The notes beneath the pieces are model-generated. The model did no database searches. It worked only from the letters and a program-made list of their open reading frames with translations, and was not told the DNA's origin. From Streptomyces sporangiiformans (GTDB lineage: Bacteria; Actinomycetota; Actinomycetes; Streptomycetales; Streptomycetaceae), in assembly GCF_005768555.2 (NCBI RefSeq), contig NZ_VCHX02000144.1, positions 1 through 64,000 of the forward strand: a DNA stretch of 64,000 bases, in the 5' to 3' direction. A program made the translations under genes and the position numbers. Below, piece after piece: positions 43,326 through 51,502 of this stretch (position 1 is the stretch's first letter; the number at the start of each line of letters is the position of its first letter).

Positions 43326-44896
43326 CGCACGGATACAGAGACGGATACACGGACGGGCACGCGTCCGGGCCGGGCGGAGCGCCGGATCCGTCCGCCAACC
43401 CGTACTGGAACGCGTACGAGGAGACGTACGGGACGCCGCCCGCGACGCAGGGCATGCCCGGCGCACAGGGCATGCCCGGCGCACAGGGCATGCCCGCCAC
43501 GGCCGCTTTTCCGCAGCAGCAACAACAACAGCAGCCGCAGTGGGCGGACGAGACCCGCCCTCTGCCGCAGGCGTCGGCGCCGACCCCGGCATGGGCGCAG
43601 GCGGCGGCACCCCCTGGGCACGCCGCCGGGATCCCGGACTCGGTCCTGGACCCGGCCCTGAACCCGGCCCTGGACACAGCCCTCACCCCCTCCTCCACCC
43701 CCGCCCCGGCCGTTCCCAAGAAGCCCAAGAAGCCCGGAGGAGGCGGCGGCCGTGACCGCTATCTCGACCTCCTGCGCTCCCTGGCCCTGGTCCGTGTGGT
43801 CGTCTACCACCTCTTCGGCTGGGCCTGGCTGACGGTCCTCTTCCCGTCCATGGGCGTGATGTTCGCACTCGCGGGCTCGCTGATGGCGCGCTCGCTGAAC
43901 CGCCCGGCATGGGGCGTGATCCGCGGCCGTATCCGCCGGCTCCTGCCTCCACTCTGGGCGTTCAGCGTGGTGGTGCTCGCGATGATGTTCGTGGGCGGCT
44001 GGAATCCGTCCAAGGACGACGACGGTCTGGGCTGGCTGGGCCTGATCAACTACATCATCCCGATCGGCGCCCCGCCCTACCCCTGGCAGATCGGCTCCAA
44101 GTCCGGCCTCCTGGAGGACACCTGGGCGGTCCAGGCGGCGGGCCCGCTCTGGTACCTGCGCGCGTACCTGTGGTTCGTGATCGCGTCCCCGCTGCTGCTG
44201 TGGGCGTTCCGCAGGGTCCCGTGGGCGACGCTCCTCGCACCTCTGGCGCTGACGGCGGTCGTGGGTACGGGCTTGGTGAAGATCCCCGGGGAAACGGGCA
44301 ACGCGGTAACGGACTTCGCGGTCTACGGCAGCTGCTGGATCCTGGGCATGGCCCACCACGAGGGTCTGCTGCGCCAGATCCCTCGCTACGTGGTGGTCTC
44401 CTGCGCGGCACTCGTGATGGCCTTCGGCCTGTGGTGGGCCTCGGGCCACCTCGGCCCCGACGGCTGGGACCTGAACGACATCCCCCTGGCTCAGGCCACT
44501 TGGTCCTTCGGGTTTGTCGCCATCCTCCTCCAGTACTCCCCGTCCTGGCAGGAACTCCCCGGCCGTCTCGCCCGCTGGGACAAGCTGGTCACGCTCTCCA
44601 ACAACCGAGCCGTGACGATCTACCTCTGGCACAACCTCCTCATCATGGCCACGGTCCCCATCCTCGACCGCCTCTACGAACTCCCCTTCATGGACGACCG
44701 CCTGACCGGGGCCCTGGACACGACGTACCTGCTCTGGATGTTCGTCCTCGTCTGGCCCCTCATCGCCCTCTCGATCGTCGGAGTGGGCTGGATCGAGGAC
44801 CTGGCCGCCAAGCGAAGCCCACGGCTGTGGCCGGACGGCTCGAAGAAGCGCGGAAGCAACCGGGCGCGGGCGCGGGGGCGGGGCAGGGCGCGGTAG
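43322..44896 (+). CDS. Membrane acyltransferase, AT3 type
   Basis: 524 residues. The N-terminal 140 residues are a cytoplasmic low-complexity region with three GMPGAQ repeats and a poly-Gln run. The rest is a multi-span acyltransferase 3 domain: the catalytic-type His in RVVVYHLFGW, PLWYLRAYLWFVIASP, and YLWHNLLIM. These enzymes move acyl groups (acetyl, succinyl) onto extracellular glycans. Its start overlaps the previous stop (ATGA), so it likely O-acylates the polymer made by that enzyme. The C-terminus is an Arg-rich tail. Confidence 0.9.
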   Translation: MTHGYRDGYTDGHASGPGGAPDPSANPYWNAYEETYGTPPATQGMPGAQGMPGAQGMPATAAFPQQQQQQQPQWADETRPLPQASAPTPAWAQAAAPPGHAAGIPDSVLDPALNPALDTALTPSSTPAPAVPKKPKKPGGGGGRDRYLDLLRSLALVRVVVYHLFGWAWLTVLFPSMGVMFALAGSLMARSLNRPAWGVIRGRIRRLLPPLWAFSVVVLAMMFVGGWNPSKDDDGLGWLGLINYIIPIGAPPYPWQIGSKSGLLEDTWAVQAAGPLWYLRAYLWFVIASPLLLWAFRRVPWATLLAPLALTAVVGTGLVKIPGETGNAVTDFAVYGSCWILGMAHHEGLLRQIPRYVVVSCAALVMAFGLWWASGHLGPDGWDLNDIPLAQATWSFGFVAILLQYSPSWQELPGRLARWDKLVTLSNNRAVTIYLWHNLLIMATVPILDRLYELPFMDDRLTGALDTTYLLWMFVLVWPLIALSIVGVGWIEDLAAKRSPRLWPDGSKKRGSNRARARGRGRAR

Positions 44897-45116
44897 CTGC
44901 GGCGTAGGGGTTGGGTACGGGCACCGCGCAACACAGCGGTGTCATCGCCTCCCTGAGGTCACTCAACTGAGGGTGATGGACTGTCATTTGACGGATCCGT
45001 GGATGCTTTGTTGCCGATCTGAAACGGCTCTGGACGTACTTCGGCCTGGTGTCACCACCGCCCCCTCGGTAGCGTTGCTGCGCTCATGTGAACCCTCGCC
45101 CCACCGGGAGTCGTCA

Positions 45117-45779
45117 GTGAACCGCCGCCCCACCCTGCTCGCAGCGATTGCGCTGACCGCCGTAGCGGCCCTGTCGCTGTCCGCTTGCGGTAGCGACGAC
45201 AGCTCCAAGAAAAAGGACAACGACAAGATCGCGGGCGCCGACACCGGCGACGAGAAGTCGGCTTCGCCGAGCGCGAGCGCGTCGGACTCCGCCAAGCGTC
45301 CGACAATCAAACTGCCCTCGGATCTCACCATGAAGTTCGAGGGCGAGAAGACAGGTAACTCTGTCAAGGACGCCGTCCTCGCCGACAGCGCGGAACGGAT
45401 GCGCGGGGTGAACGCGGCGATCGCTGGGACTGATCCCAAGCAGGAGGCACTTGGCTTCTACAACAGCGGTAAGGCGTTGGAGGCGGCCCTGACGTGGGTC
45501 GGCAAGTTCAAGGACGCGAAACTTGGTATCACCGGCTCAATTCGGTACTACAACCGTACGGTGACGCTTGATGGCAGCAAGGTCGCGTCCGTCGTGTTCT
45601 GCGCTGATGAGAGTAAGGGCTATGCCAAGAACCTGAAGACGGGCAAGCCTCAAGTCACCACTCCGTCAGACGAGGACTTCATCCTCTACAACACCCGGCT
45701 GGAGAAGAACCGTGACGGGGTGTGGCAGACCACGCGCATCGTTTCGACCGCGGGAGCGAAGCAATGCCTGAACAAGTAA
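45117..45779 (+). CDS. Lipoprotein, paralogue 1 of three (unknown function)
   Basis: 220 residues. Signal peptide MNRRPTLLAAIALTAV with lipobox SLSACGS, a Lys/Asp/Ser-rich spacer, then a globular region with KLPSDLTMKFEGEKTG, an Ala-rich helix and a C-terminal NTRLEKNRDGVWQT strand. The fold may be NTF2-like, but I do not recognise a named family. Start GTG 45117, GGGAG upstream. Its 3' end overlaps the next gene by 16 bases, so the two are coupled. Paralogues occur at 46931 and 48418 with the same leader sequence. Confidence 0.85.
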   Translation: MNRRPTLLAAIALTAVAALSLSACGSDDSSKKKDNDKIAGADTGDEKSASPSASASDSAKRPTIKLPSDLTMKFEGEKTGNSVKDAVLADSAERMRGVNAAIAGTDPKQEALGFYNSGKALEAALTWVGKFKDAKLGITGSIRYYNRTVTLDGSKVASVVFCADESKGYAKNLKTGKPQVTTPSDEDFILYNTRLEKNRDGVWQTTRIVSTAGAKQCLNK

Positions 45780-46810
45780 CACGGAAGGTACTTGGTTGCT
45801 TCGTCATGACGATGGCGCTCATGACGCTGGGGACAACGGCTGCCTGGGCCAAGGTAACGCCGCCCGATGGCAGTCGCGAGACTGACACGGATGTGTCGGC
45901 GGACCGGGATGGCGAGACACTCTCGGCCACGGCCGGTGCCGTGGTCTTCGACCGCTCCAAGAACGGCTCCGGTGAATCCGCGGGCCCTGTGACGTCGTCG
46001 GCGGCCAACTGGACGCCGCCCGCCTGCTATTACGCTCCCAAGTACACACCCGAGCAGTTCCAGAAATACGTGGAGCCGACTTGGGAGGCTGGTTCGACCG
46101 GCTACGAATGGGATGCCAAACAGCGCGATCGGTACGTCAATGGCAAGCCGTACAAGGACTTCAACAAGGACAAGACGGGCGAGGGCTACTTCTGGGACTC
46201 GTACGTCACGGAAGGCCGTGAGGGCGACCCGGGCGCTCTCGACTGCACCAAGCCGGTTTTCTGGGTGGACAACGGTGATCCGCCACCTGCGGACATCCCC
46301 GAGGCGATCACCCCAGAGATGTTGGCTCAACTCGCATACGCCGAGATCCGCGTGCCCACGACGAAGGTCGAACTCGCCCCGGATGGCACCACGAAGGTGA
46401 ACCTTCCGACGTGGTCGTGGCTGGACACGGCGAAGTTCAAGCCGGTGTCGGTAACGGCGAGCGTCCCGCTGCTGGACATCGAGGCGACGACCACTGCGGA
46501 ACCGGTCTCTCTGAAGATCGAGCCGGGTACCAAGGATGCGGAGACGTATCCCGCCTCGGGCGAATGCAAGATCAACGCGGACGGTTCGATCGGCGAGCCC
46601 TACGCGAAGGGCAAGGCCGGCGAAACCCCGCCGTGCGGTGTGAAGTACCTCCGTTCCTCGGGTGACGCCTCGTACAAGCTCACGGCAACCGTCACGTGGA
46701 AGATCCACTGGACGGGCACGGGCGTCAACGCGGAACAGCCGCTGCCGGATGGTGAATTCGGCGCGCAGCAGGACGTGATCGTGCAGGAGATCCAGTCCAT
46801 CAACCGCTGA
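45764..46810 (+). CDS. Secreted protein, partner of the lipoprotein (unknown function, full-length copy)
   Basis: 348 residues with a signal peptide (residues 1-29, ending AAWA). The mature region has Cys-containing segments (PPACYYAPKYTPEQFQKY, DCTKPVFWVDNG), a Pro-rich hinge, and a beta-rich C-terminal half ending in KIHWTGTGVNAEQ and GAQQDVIVQEIQSINR. I do not recognise the family. It is translated with the lipoprotein upstream. A truncated copy (49065-49468) and a remnant (51503-51679) of the same family lie downstream, so this is the intact member of a decaying family. Confidence 0.85.
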   Translation: MPEQVTRKVLGCFVMTMALMTLGTTAAWAKVTPPDGSRETDTDVSADRDGETLSATAGAVVFDRSKNGSGESAGPVTSSAANWTPPACYYAPKYTPEQFQKYVEPTWEAGSTGYEWDAKQRDRYVNGKPYKDFNKDKTGEGYFWDSYVTEGREGDPGALDCTKPVFWVDNGDPPPADIPEAITPEMLAQLAYAEIRVPTTKVELAPDGTTKVNLPTWSWLDTAKFKPVSVTASVPLLDIEATTTAEPVSLKIEPGTKDAETYPASGECKINADGSIGEPYAKGKAGETPPCGVKYLRSSGDASYKLTATVTWKIHWTGTGVNAEQPLPDGEFGAQQDVIVQEIQSINR

Positions 46811-46828
46811 CTGCTTCCTTGATGCCGG

Positions 46829-46857
46829 CAGTGCTCCTCGTTCTACGGGGAGCACTG
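46829..46857 (+). terminator. Hairpin after the secreted protein gene
   Basis: The arms CAGTGCTCC and GGAGCACTG around an eleven-base loop begin 19 bases past the stop. T-poor, but well placed. Confidence 0.55.
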
Positions 46858-46930
46858 TGTCCGGCGCCCCGACCGCCGCATCGATAGCGTTACCTCGCTC
46901 ATGTGAACCCTCGCCCCACGGGAGTTGTCA

Positions 46931-47593
46931 GTGAACCGCCGCCCCGCACTCCTCGCAGCGGTTGCGCTGTCCGCCGCCGTCTTGTCCTTGTCCGCTTGTG
47001 GGGGCAAAGAGAGCTCCGACGACGGCAGCAACGACAAGATTGCGGGCGCCGGCACAGGCGGCGAAAAGTCGGCGTCGCCATCGCAGAGTTCGTCCGAGTC
47101 GGCAGCGGCCACCCGCCCGAAGATCGAGCTGCCGGCGGACCTCAAGTACACCTTCGAGTGGTCGACAACCGGCGACAAAGACGAGGACGCGATCCTGTCC
47201 GACACAGAGCAGTCCATCCAGGCAGTGGACCTGGCCATCGCCAATCAGGCTCCGCTGGACGAGGCGTACCTCTACTACTACGAGGGTGAGGCTGCTGCCC
47301 AGACAGAGCAGTTCATCAAGGCGTACGTCAAGGCCAAGGCACGAACAACCGGGGCCTATCGCTACTACAACGCGACCGTCAACGTGAGCGACGCCGATAA
47401 TGCCTCGCTTGTGTACTGCGAGGACCAAGGCAAAGGGTACGACATGTACCTGAAGACGAAAAAGGTCAACAAGACGGCTGTCACCAAGAACAGCTATGTG
47501 CTCTACATCCTCCAGTTGCGCAAAAACGACAAGGGCGTCTGGGCCGTCGAGGAGCTCGACTCGCAGAGGGGGAGTACAAAGTGCCAGCCCTGA
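46931..47593 (+). CDS. Lipoprotein, paralogue 2 of three
   Basis: 220 residues, clearly related to the 45117 protein: signal MNRRPALLAAVALSAAVLSLSACGG, then the Asp/Ser-rich spacer DKIAGAGTGGEKSASPS, and a C-terminal VLYILQLRKNDKGVWAVEEL strand. GTG 46931 behind GGGAG. This copy has no secreted partner after it; about 100 bases downstream the low-GC segment begins. The 60-base leader is nearly identical to that of paralogue 1. Confidence 0.85.
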   Translation: MNRRPALLAAVALSAAVLSLSACGGKESSDDGSNDKIAGAGTGGEKSASPSQSSSESAAATRPKIELPADLKYTFEWSTTGDKDEDAILSDTEQSIQAVDLAIANQAPLDEAYLYYYEGEAAAQTEQFIKAYVKAKARTTGAYRYYNATVNVSDADNASLVYCEDQGKGYDMYLKTKKVNKTAVTKNSYVLYILQLRKNDKGVWAVEELDSQRGSTKCQP

Positions 47594-47697
47594 CCGTCGG
47601 TTCGAGAGTCTTGAGGCGTCGCCCTGTTGGTCAATGCTCTGGGGCGCCACAACCGAGCTGGCCGATAAAGCCGTCGATGGAGGCGCGCTGATAAAAT

Positions 47698-48132
47698 ATG
47701 TACGTGGAGCAGGAGCACATTCGGTCGTGGCTGGCTGGTCGTGAGCACTGGATCCTCGAGAAGGAAGCGTCCGACGGATTCAACAACTTATTGTGTGTTT
47801 TCCCTTGGGTAGCAAGTCATGTGCTATGGAGTGAGGTCCCCCATGTGACCTTGGAGCTACCCGGCAACGATGACTGGGATTCATTCCATTCTGAATTCTC
47901 TGCCACTCCGGCCGGGCGACATGAATTCGTGTTTGTCATGTACTCTTGGCGTGAACCAGGTATCGTGTGCCGAACCATCGATGCGGTGAAGGGCATCGAT
48001 TACCTGTACTCCTCCGCTCCGGGCCCCAGGTATTTCTGCGGCGCCGACGCGGTGGACGGTGCTGTGCATCCGAGGTACAGCGATTTCGCAGAATATGATG
48101 GCGCCAACGAGATCACGGCGCACGTCCATTGA
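47698..48132 (+). CDS. Low-GC hypothetical protein
   Basis: 144 residues, no signal or membrane segment, rich in aromatic residues (VFPWVASHVLWSEVP). I do not recognise a family. Base composition is visibly lower in GC than the neighbours (roughly mid-50s percent) and third positions are A/T-rich, suggesting recent transfer. The start ATG 47698 has only a distant GGAGG (14 bases), so the start is uncertain. It sits between two lipoprotein paralogues. A small immunity-like protein is one possibility but is only a guess. Confidence 0.6.
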   Translation: MYVEQEHIRSWLAGREHWILEKEASDGFNNLLCVFPWVASHVLWSEVPHVTLELPGNDDWDSFHSEFSATPAGRHEFVFVMYSWREPGIVCRTIDAVKGIDYLYSSAPGPRYFCGADAVDGAVHPRYSDFAEYDGANEITAHVH

Positions 48133-48417
48133 TCCGATGAGCGCTCATGATCTGGGCATCCCTTTCTTGGGGGATCCGGATAGTATTGATTCCATCCCTC
48201 AATGCGTACCTCCCGGCTCGATGGAGCGCGCATGCATGCCGCGCCGAGAAATGACGGCCACCCAACCACAGGGTGGGTCTTGCCATTTGACAGAGTTATG
48301 GGCGTTTGAGGTTGATGTGGAGTTGTCCTTCAGGTCAATCGCTCTGGTGTTGTCCCAAGCGACACGGATAACGTACCGATTCGCTTGTGATCACTCACAC
48401 CCCAACGGGAGTTGACC
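48133..48417 (+). other. Gene-poor low-GC stretch
   Basis: 285 bases with A/T-rich composition like the gene before it. A continuous plus-strand frame crosses it but has no start with a ribosome site and no recognisable content, so I leave it uncalled. The last 50 bases hold the leader of lipoprotein paralogue 3 (GATAACGT ... CAACGGGAGTTGACC). Confidence 0.4.
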
Positions 48418-49077
48418 GTGAACCGCTGCCATCACCTCATGCCCATCGCCGTGTTGACCGTGGCCACAGCCATTCTTGTCACTGCTTGTGGTGGTGGCGA
48501 TGGTGGTTCGTCCGAAGGTAGCGACAAGATTGCGCGTGCTGATACAGGGGACGAGACGTCGGCGTTGCCGAGTGAGAGTGTGACCGATGCAGTTGATCGT
48601 CCCGAGGTCAAGCTGCCGTCGGACGTCACGGACGAGTACGAGGACTGGAAGACAGGCGACGACATCAAGGACGCCGTCCTGGCGGACACGGCCAGGCGCA
48701 TCGACGCGACAAACGGCGCCATCGTGCGTGGCGATACAGGTGCGCCGGGCCTCTCGTTCTACTACCGGGACAAGGCGTTGACTGATGCGGTGGCGTGGGT
48801 GCAGGCCTATGTGGATGCCAACCTTTCCTTCACGGGCACGACTCGTTACTACGCCCCTGACGTCACCTTGACCGGTGACAAGGCGGCGTCCGTCGTCTAT
48901 TGCTCCGACGAGAGCAAGGGTTTCAACAAGGACCGCAAAACAAAGAAGGTCGATAAGACGCCTTCGGATGAAAGCCCCTACGTGCTGTACAACACCCGCC
49001 TTGAGAAGAACAAACAGGGTGTTTGGCAGACCACCAACTTGATCTCGAAGCGGGGAGACAAAAAATGCACCGCGTAG
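48418..49077 (+). CDS. Lipoprotein, paralogue 3 of three
   Basis: 219 residues. The signal ends ATAILVTACGG with the lipobox Cys. The body matches paralogues 1 and 2: DKIARADTGDETSALPS, VKLPSDVTDEYEDWKTGDDI, and the C-terminal NTRLEKNKQGVWQTTNL. GTG 48418 follows GGGAGTTGACC. Its 3' end overlaps the truncated secreted-protein gene by 13 bases, the same arrangement as the first pair. Some divergence (more Asp/Thr) suggests an older duplication. Confidence 0.85.
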   Translation: MNRCHHLMPIAVLTVATAILVTACGGGDGGSSEGSDKIARADTGDETSALPSESVTDAVDRPEVKLPSDVTDEYEDWKTGDDIKDAVLADTARRIDATNGAIVRGDTGAPGLSFYYRDKALTDAVAWVQAYVDANLSFTGTTRYYAPDVTLTGDKAASVVYCSDESKGFNKDRKTKKVDKTPSDESPYVLYNTRLEKNKQGVWQTTNLISKRGDKKCTA

Positions 49078-49468
49078 GCAGACGGGGGCGCGCGTTGGCC
49101 CTGAGCGCGATCGCTGGTGTGTGCGCCTCTGCGCTACCGGGTACTGCTGTGGTGTACGGGCCGGGAGATGGGCGGGGGTCCGATACTACGCGTCCTTCCG
49201 GTAACGCCGACGAGGACGGCAATATCTCGGCCGCCGTAGTCTTCAACCGCTCCAAAAATGGCTCCGGTGAATCCGCGGCCCCTGTGACCTCCTCGGCAGC
49301 CAACTGGACGCTACCCGATTGCTATTACGCCCCAAGTACACGCCCGAGCACTTCCAGAAGATCCACTGGAAAGGTACGTGCGTCAACGTGGAGCAGTCGC
49401 TGCCCGACGGTGAGTTCGGAGCGCAGCAGGACGTGATCGTGCTTGAGATTCAAGCCGTCAACCGCTGA
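49065..49468 (+). pseudogene. Internally deleted, frameshifted copy of the secreted partner
   Basis: The first part (signal peptide, AAVVFNRSKNGSGESA, SSAANWTLPDCYYAP) matches the 45764 protein closely. One base is then missing at CCCAAG (CGCCCCAAGTAC against CGCTCCCAAGTAC), shifting the frame. Soon after, the DNA for the EQFQK region joins directly to that for KIHW near the C-terminus, deleting roughly 650 bases. The last part, in the shifted frame, reads CVNVEQSLPDGEFGAQQD ... QAVNR. The frame of the start codon instead ends at 49436. It is almost certainly non-functional. Confidence 0.82.
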
Positions 49469-49480
49469 CCGGAATGCAGA

Positions 49481-49933
49481 ATGCCGCAACCCGTTGACCT
49501 CAATCACTCACTGGAGCAACTTGAAGGCCATCGATGGCCGGATATTCACGAGGACACGACCCCTATGGTCAAGAACGTCCACGAACTGCGCCGCCGAGCC
49601 ATCGGGACACTGGCTCCAGACGAGTTGGCTCGGTTGATCGGGCAGAACGTCGGCCTGCCCTGGCTGCTCCCTCTGGCCGTGGAGATCCTGCGGGATACCG
49701 CGCCGAACCAGGCAGCAGGCGGCTGGTACGACGATGATCTGCTGTACGCGGTCGCCACCAGGAACCCGGAAGTGTGGGCGGATGCTCCCGAACTCGCCCA
49801 GGACCTCAAGGCGGCCGTGGCGGTGCTGACCGACCTTTCGCGTCACATCAAGCGGGAGTTGAGGAATTCCTGGCGTCGTTGCCCGAGGATCGCTGACGGC
49901 GCCAGTGTCGACCTCGTGACGGTCGTCACCTGA
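49481..49933 (+). CDS. CdiI-like contact-dependent inhibition immunity protein, C-terminus probably frameshifted
   Basis: 150 residues, no signal. The N-terminal two-thirds (SLEQLEGHRWP, NVHELRRRAIGTLAPDELARL, GQNVGLPWLLPLAVEILR) match the CdiI_2 family of immunity proteins that neutralise contact-delivered toxins. The last 20 residues do not fit. If the frame is shifted by one base near 49855, the DNA reads VEEFLASLPEDR and then stops at 49896, which does resemble the family's usual end. So the gene has probably lost or gained a base. No matching CDI toxin is visible beside it. Confidence 0.75.
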   Translation: MPQPVDLNHSLEQLEGHRWPDIHEDTTPMVKNVHELRRRAIGTLAPDELARLIGQNVGLPWLLPLAVEILRDTAPNQAAGGWYDDDLLYAVATRNPEVWADAPELAQDLKAAVAVLTDLSRHIKRELRNSWRRCPRIADGASVDLVTVVT

Positions 49934-50009
49934 GATCCACTGATCCGCGGGTGGCTCCCCTCACCCATCGTGCGTCGGCACAGGGCCCGACAAGAAGGAG
50001 GAGCCAACT

Positions 50010-50633
50010 GTGGAGCGGACCATTGAGGAGGTAAGGCGAATCAGGCATGAACGGCTTGCTTCGGACGAACCCGGCATCGCTGTGCAGCGTGGCACCGCCA
50101 TGGTGGTCTTCTTCAGCATTTGCTTTGCGGTGCCGCTGTCGGTGGCTCTCGTCTGCCTGATCCTTGGTTCGCAGCAATTGCTGAACGTGGCATTGATGGC
50201 CGGGCTGGCGGCCGTCGTTGCCGTACGACCTCTGCTGGTGATCATCGTCGATGGCATCCGTGGCAGATCCCTAACGCGTCGGGTACGCAAGACGGTCGGA
50301 CCCGAACTCCCCGCAGGGGCACATGCTGTGTGCTTCGGTCTCCACTTGCAGAGCCGGTCCGCGGCCTCACCGTGGGACGAGGCACCCCTCAAGGAAGGCG
50401 CCATCGCGGTCACTGCCGGCGGGCTCGAACTCCGCAGCTCCTCAGATGCCAGCGTCCTGCCTCTCGCCGAGGTGCTGGGAGTTGTTCTGACGCCCGGCCG
50501 AAGGTTCGCGCCGGACCGGCTGGATATCCACCTCCGCTCAGGCGAGGCGATCGAGGTGAGCACGACACAGCCGCGCGCGCTCGGAGCCGACATGTCGGCC
50601 GCCGGCATGCGGGTACTGCAGGAGTTTGGCTGA
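50010..50633 (+). CDS. Membrane protein of unknown function
   Basis: 207 residues. Two hydrophobic segments near the N-terminus (VVFFSICFAVPLSVALVCLIL and LLNVALMAGLAAVVAVRPLL) anchor a cytoplasmic domain that ends with a beta-rich region (AIAVTAGGLELRSSSDASVLPLAE) resembling a PH-like fold. Start GTG 50010, with GGAGGAG upstream. I do not recognise a family. It is in the toxin/immunity region but no partner is evident. Confidence 0.7.
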   Translation: MERTIEEVRRIRHERLASDEPGIAVQRGTAMVVFFSICFAVPLSVALVCLILGSQQLLNVALMAGLAAVVAVRPLLVIIVDGIRGRSLTRRVRKTVGPELPAGAHAVCFGLHLQSRSAASPWDEAPLKEGAIAVTAGGLELRSSSDASVLPLAEVLGVVLTPGRRFAPDRLDIHLRSGEAIEVSTTQPRALGADMSAAGMRVLQEFG

Positions 50634-50745
50634 GGCGGGGCCGTAACGGCCGGGCCGGGCGTTCAGGGGTGTGACGGAACTCTGGCCGCGCCCGATCGCT
50701 GCAGCCGTTCCACCGCATTCGCCACCCCGGTCCACCTGGGCGGCT

Positions 50746-51414
50746 TCAAGATGGCCTCCACTGCGCGGCCACCTGGTCTGCCACCGGGAAGACCGTCAGA
50801 CAGTCCGGGCAATCGGCCTGTCCAAACAGATACGGCAGCCTGCCGGCCAGCGCCGCCTGTCCGTCGGCGAGAGTTCGTTCGTGCAGACGTGCGGCCGGAC
50901 GATCCAACTCGTCGCGGCTGGCTGGGCGGAGAGGGGCCTTGATGAACATGCTGACGCCGCGCTGAGGGCAGCCGACTTCGTACTCACCGGTGTGCAGACC
51001 TTCCAGCCATCGGTCCCAGATCTCGATGCCCTCGAACGACAGCAAGGCCTGCAGCAGGTAAATGTAGTCCTCCGCTTCTCTGGTCTCGCGCAGGCACTGG
51101 TCCGCGAACTGGTGCAGGTCCGCGATCGGAGCCGAGAAGACCTCGAACACGTCCTCGCCGCTTGGGGCGCAGCTGGTGATCGCTCCGGCCGCCAACAGCA
51201 CCCACCGACGGTCCGCTGTGTCACAACTCGACGCGAGCTCGGCCAACCGGGGCAGAGCGGCGAAACTCGCCGTGAAGGCGGTGTCCAACTGCGGACAAAG
51301 ATGGTCCATCAGTTCCGACCAGCAGCCGCTCGGATCAGCCTCGAACCGGTCGAGCACTGCCGGAACATGCTCTGCGGACCCACATGCATCGCTGAGTGTT
51401 GACCAATCCGTCAT
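50746..51414 (-). CDS. HEAT-like hypothetical protein, immunity-type
   Basis: 222 residues, alpha-helical, soluble. The opening MTDWSTLSDACGSAEHVPAV and the motif ASFAALPRLAELASSC belong to a Streptomyces family of short helical-repeat proteins often found near polymorphic toxin genes. The start is ATG 51414; the longer frame upstream covers a remnant of another gene and is not coding. It is the only minus-strand gene in this part of the island. An immunity role is inferred from context only. Confidence 0.72.
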   Translation of the reverse strand: MTDWSTLSDACGSAEHVPAVLDRFEADPSGCWSELMDHLCPQLDTAFTASFAALPRLAELASSCDTADRRWVLLAAGAITSCAPSGEDVFEVFSAPIADLHQFADQCLRETREAEDYIYLLQALLSFEGIEIWDRWLEGLHTGEYEVGCPQRGVSMFIKAPLRPASRDELDRPAARLHERTLADGQAALAGRLPYLFGQADCPDCLTVFPVADQVAAQWRPS

Positions 51415-51502
51415 ATGCCGATCCAAGCAGGCCACGACCTGACGTATGGAGCCGTATCCATGAAGCAGCGTGACGACACGGTCGGCGCCACACGACGAGA
51501 CC

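Noticed and set aside
41142..43610. 822-codon open frame on the minus strand
   Set aside because: It is the shadow of the deacetylase/GT2 gene. The plus strand has all catalytic motifs, while the minus translation is Arg/Ala/His/Val-rich with no domain.
48059..48415. 118-codon plus-strand frame after the low-GC gene
   Set aside because: It starts inside that gene in another frame, with no ribosome site; the sequence is not convincing.
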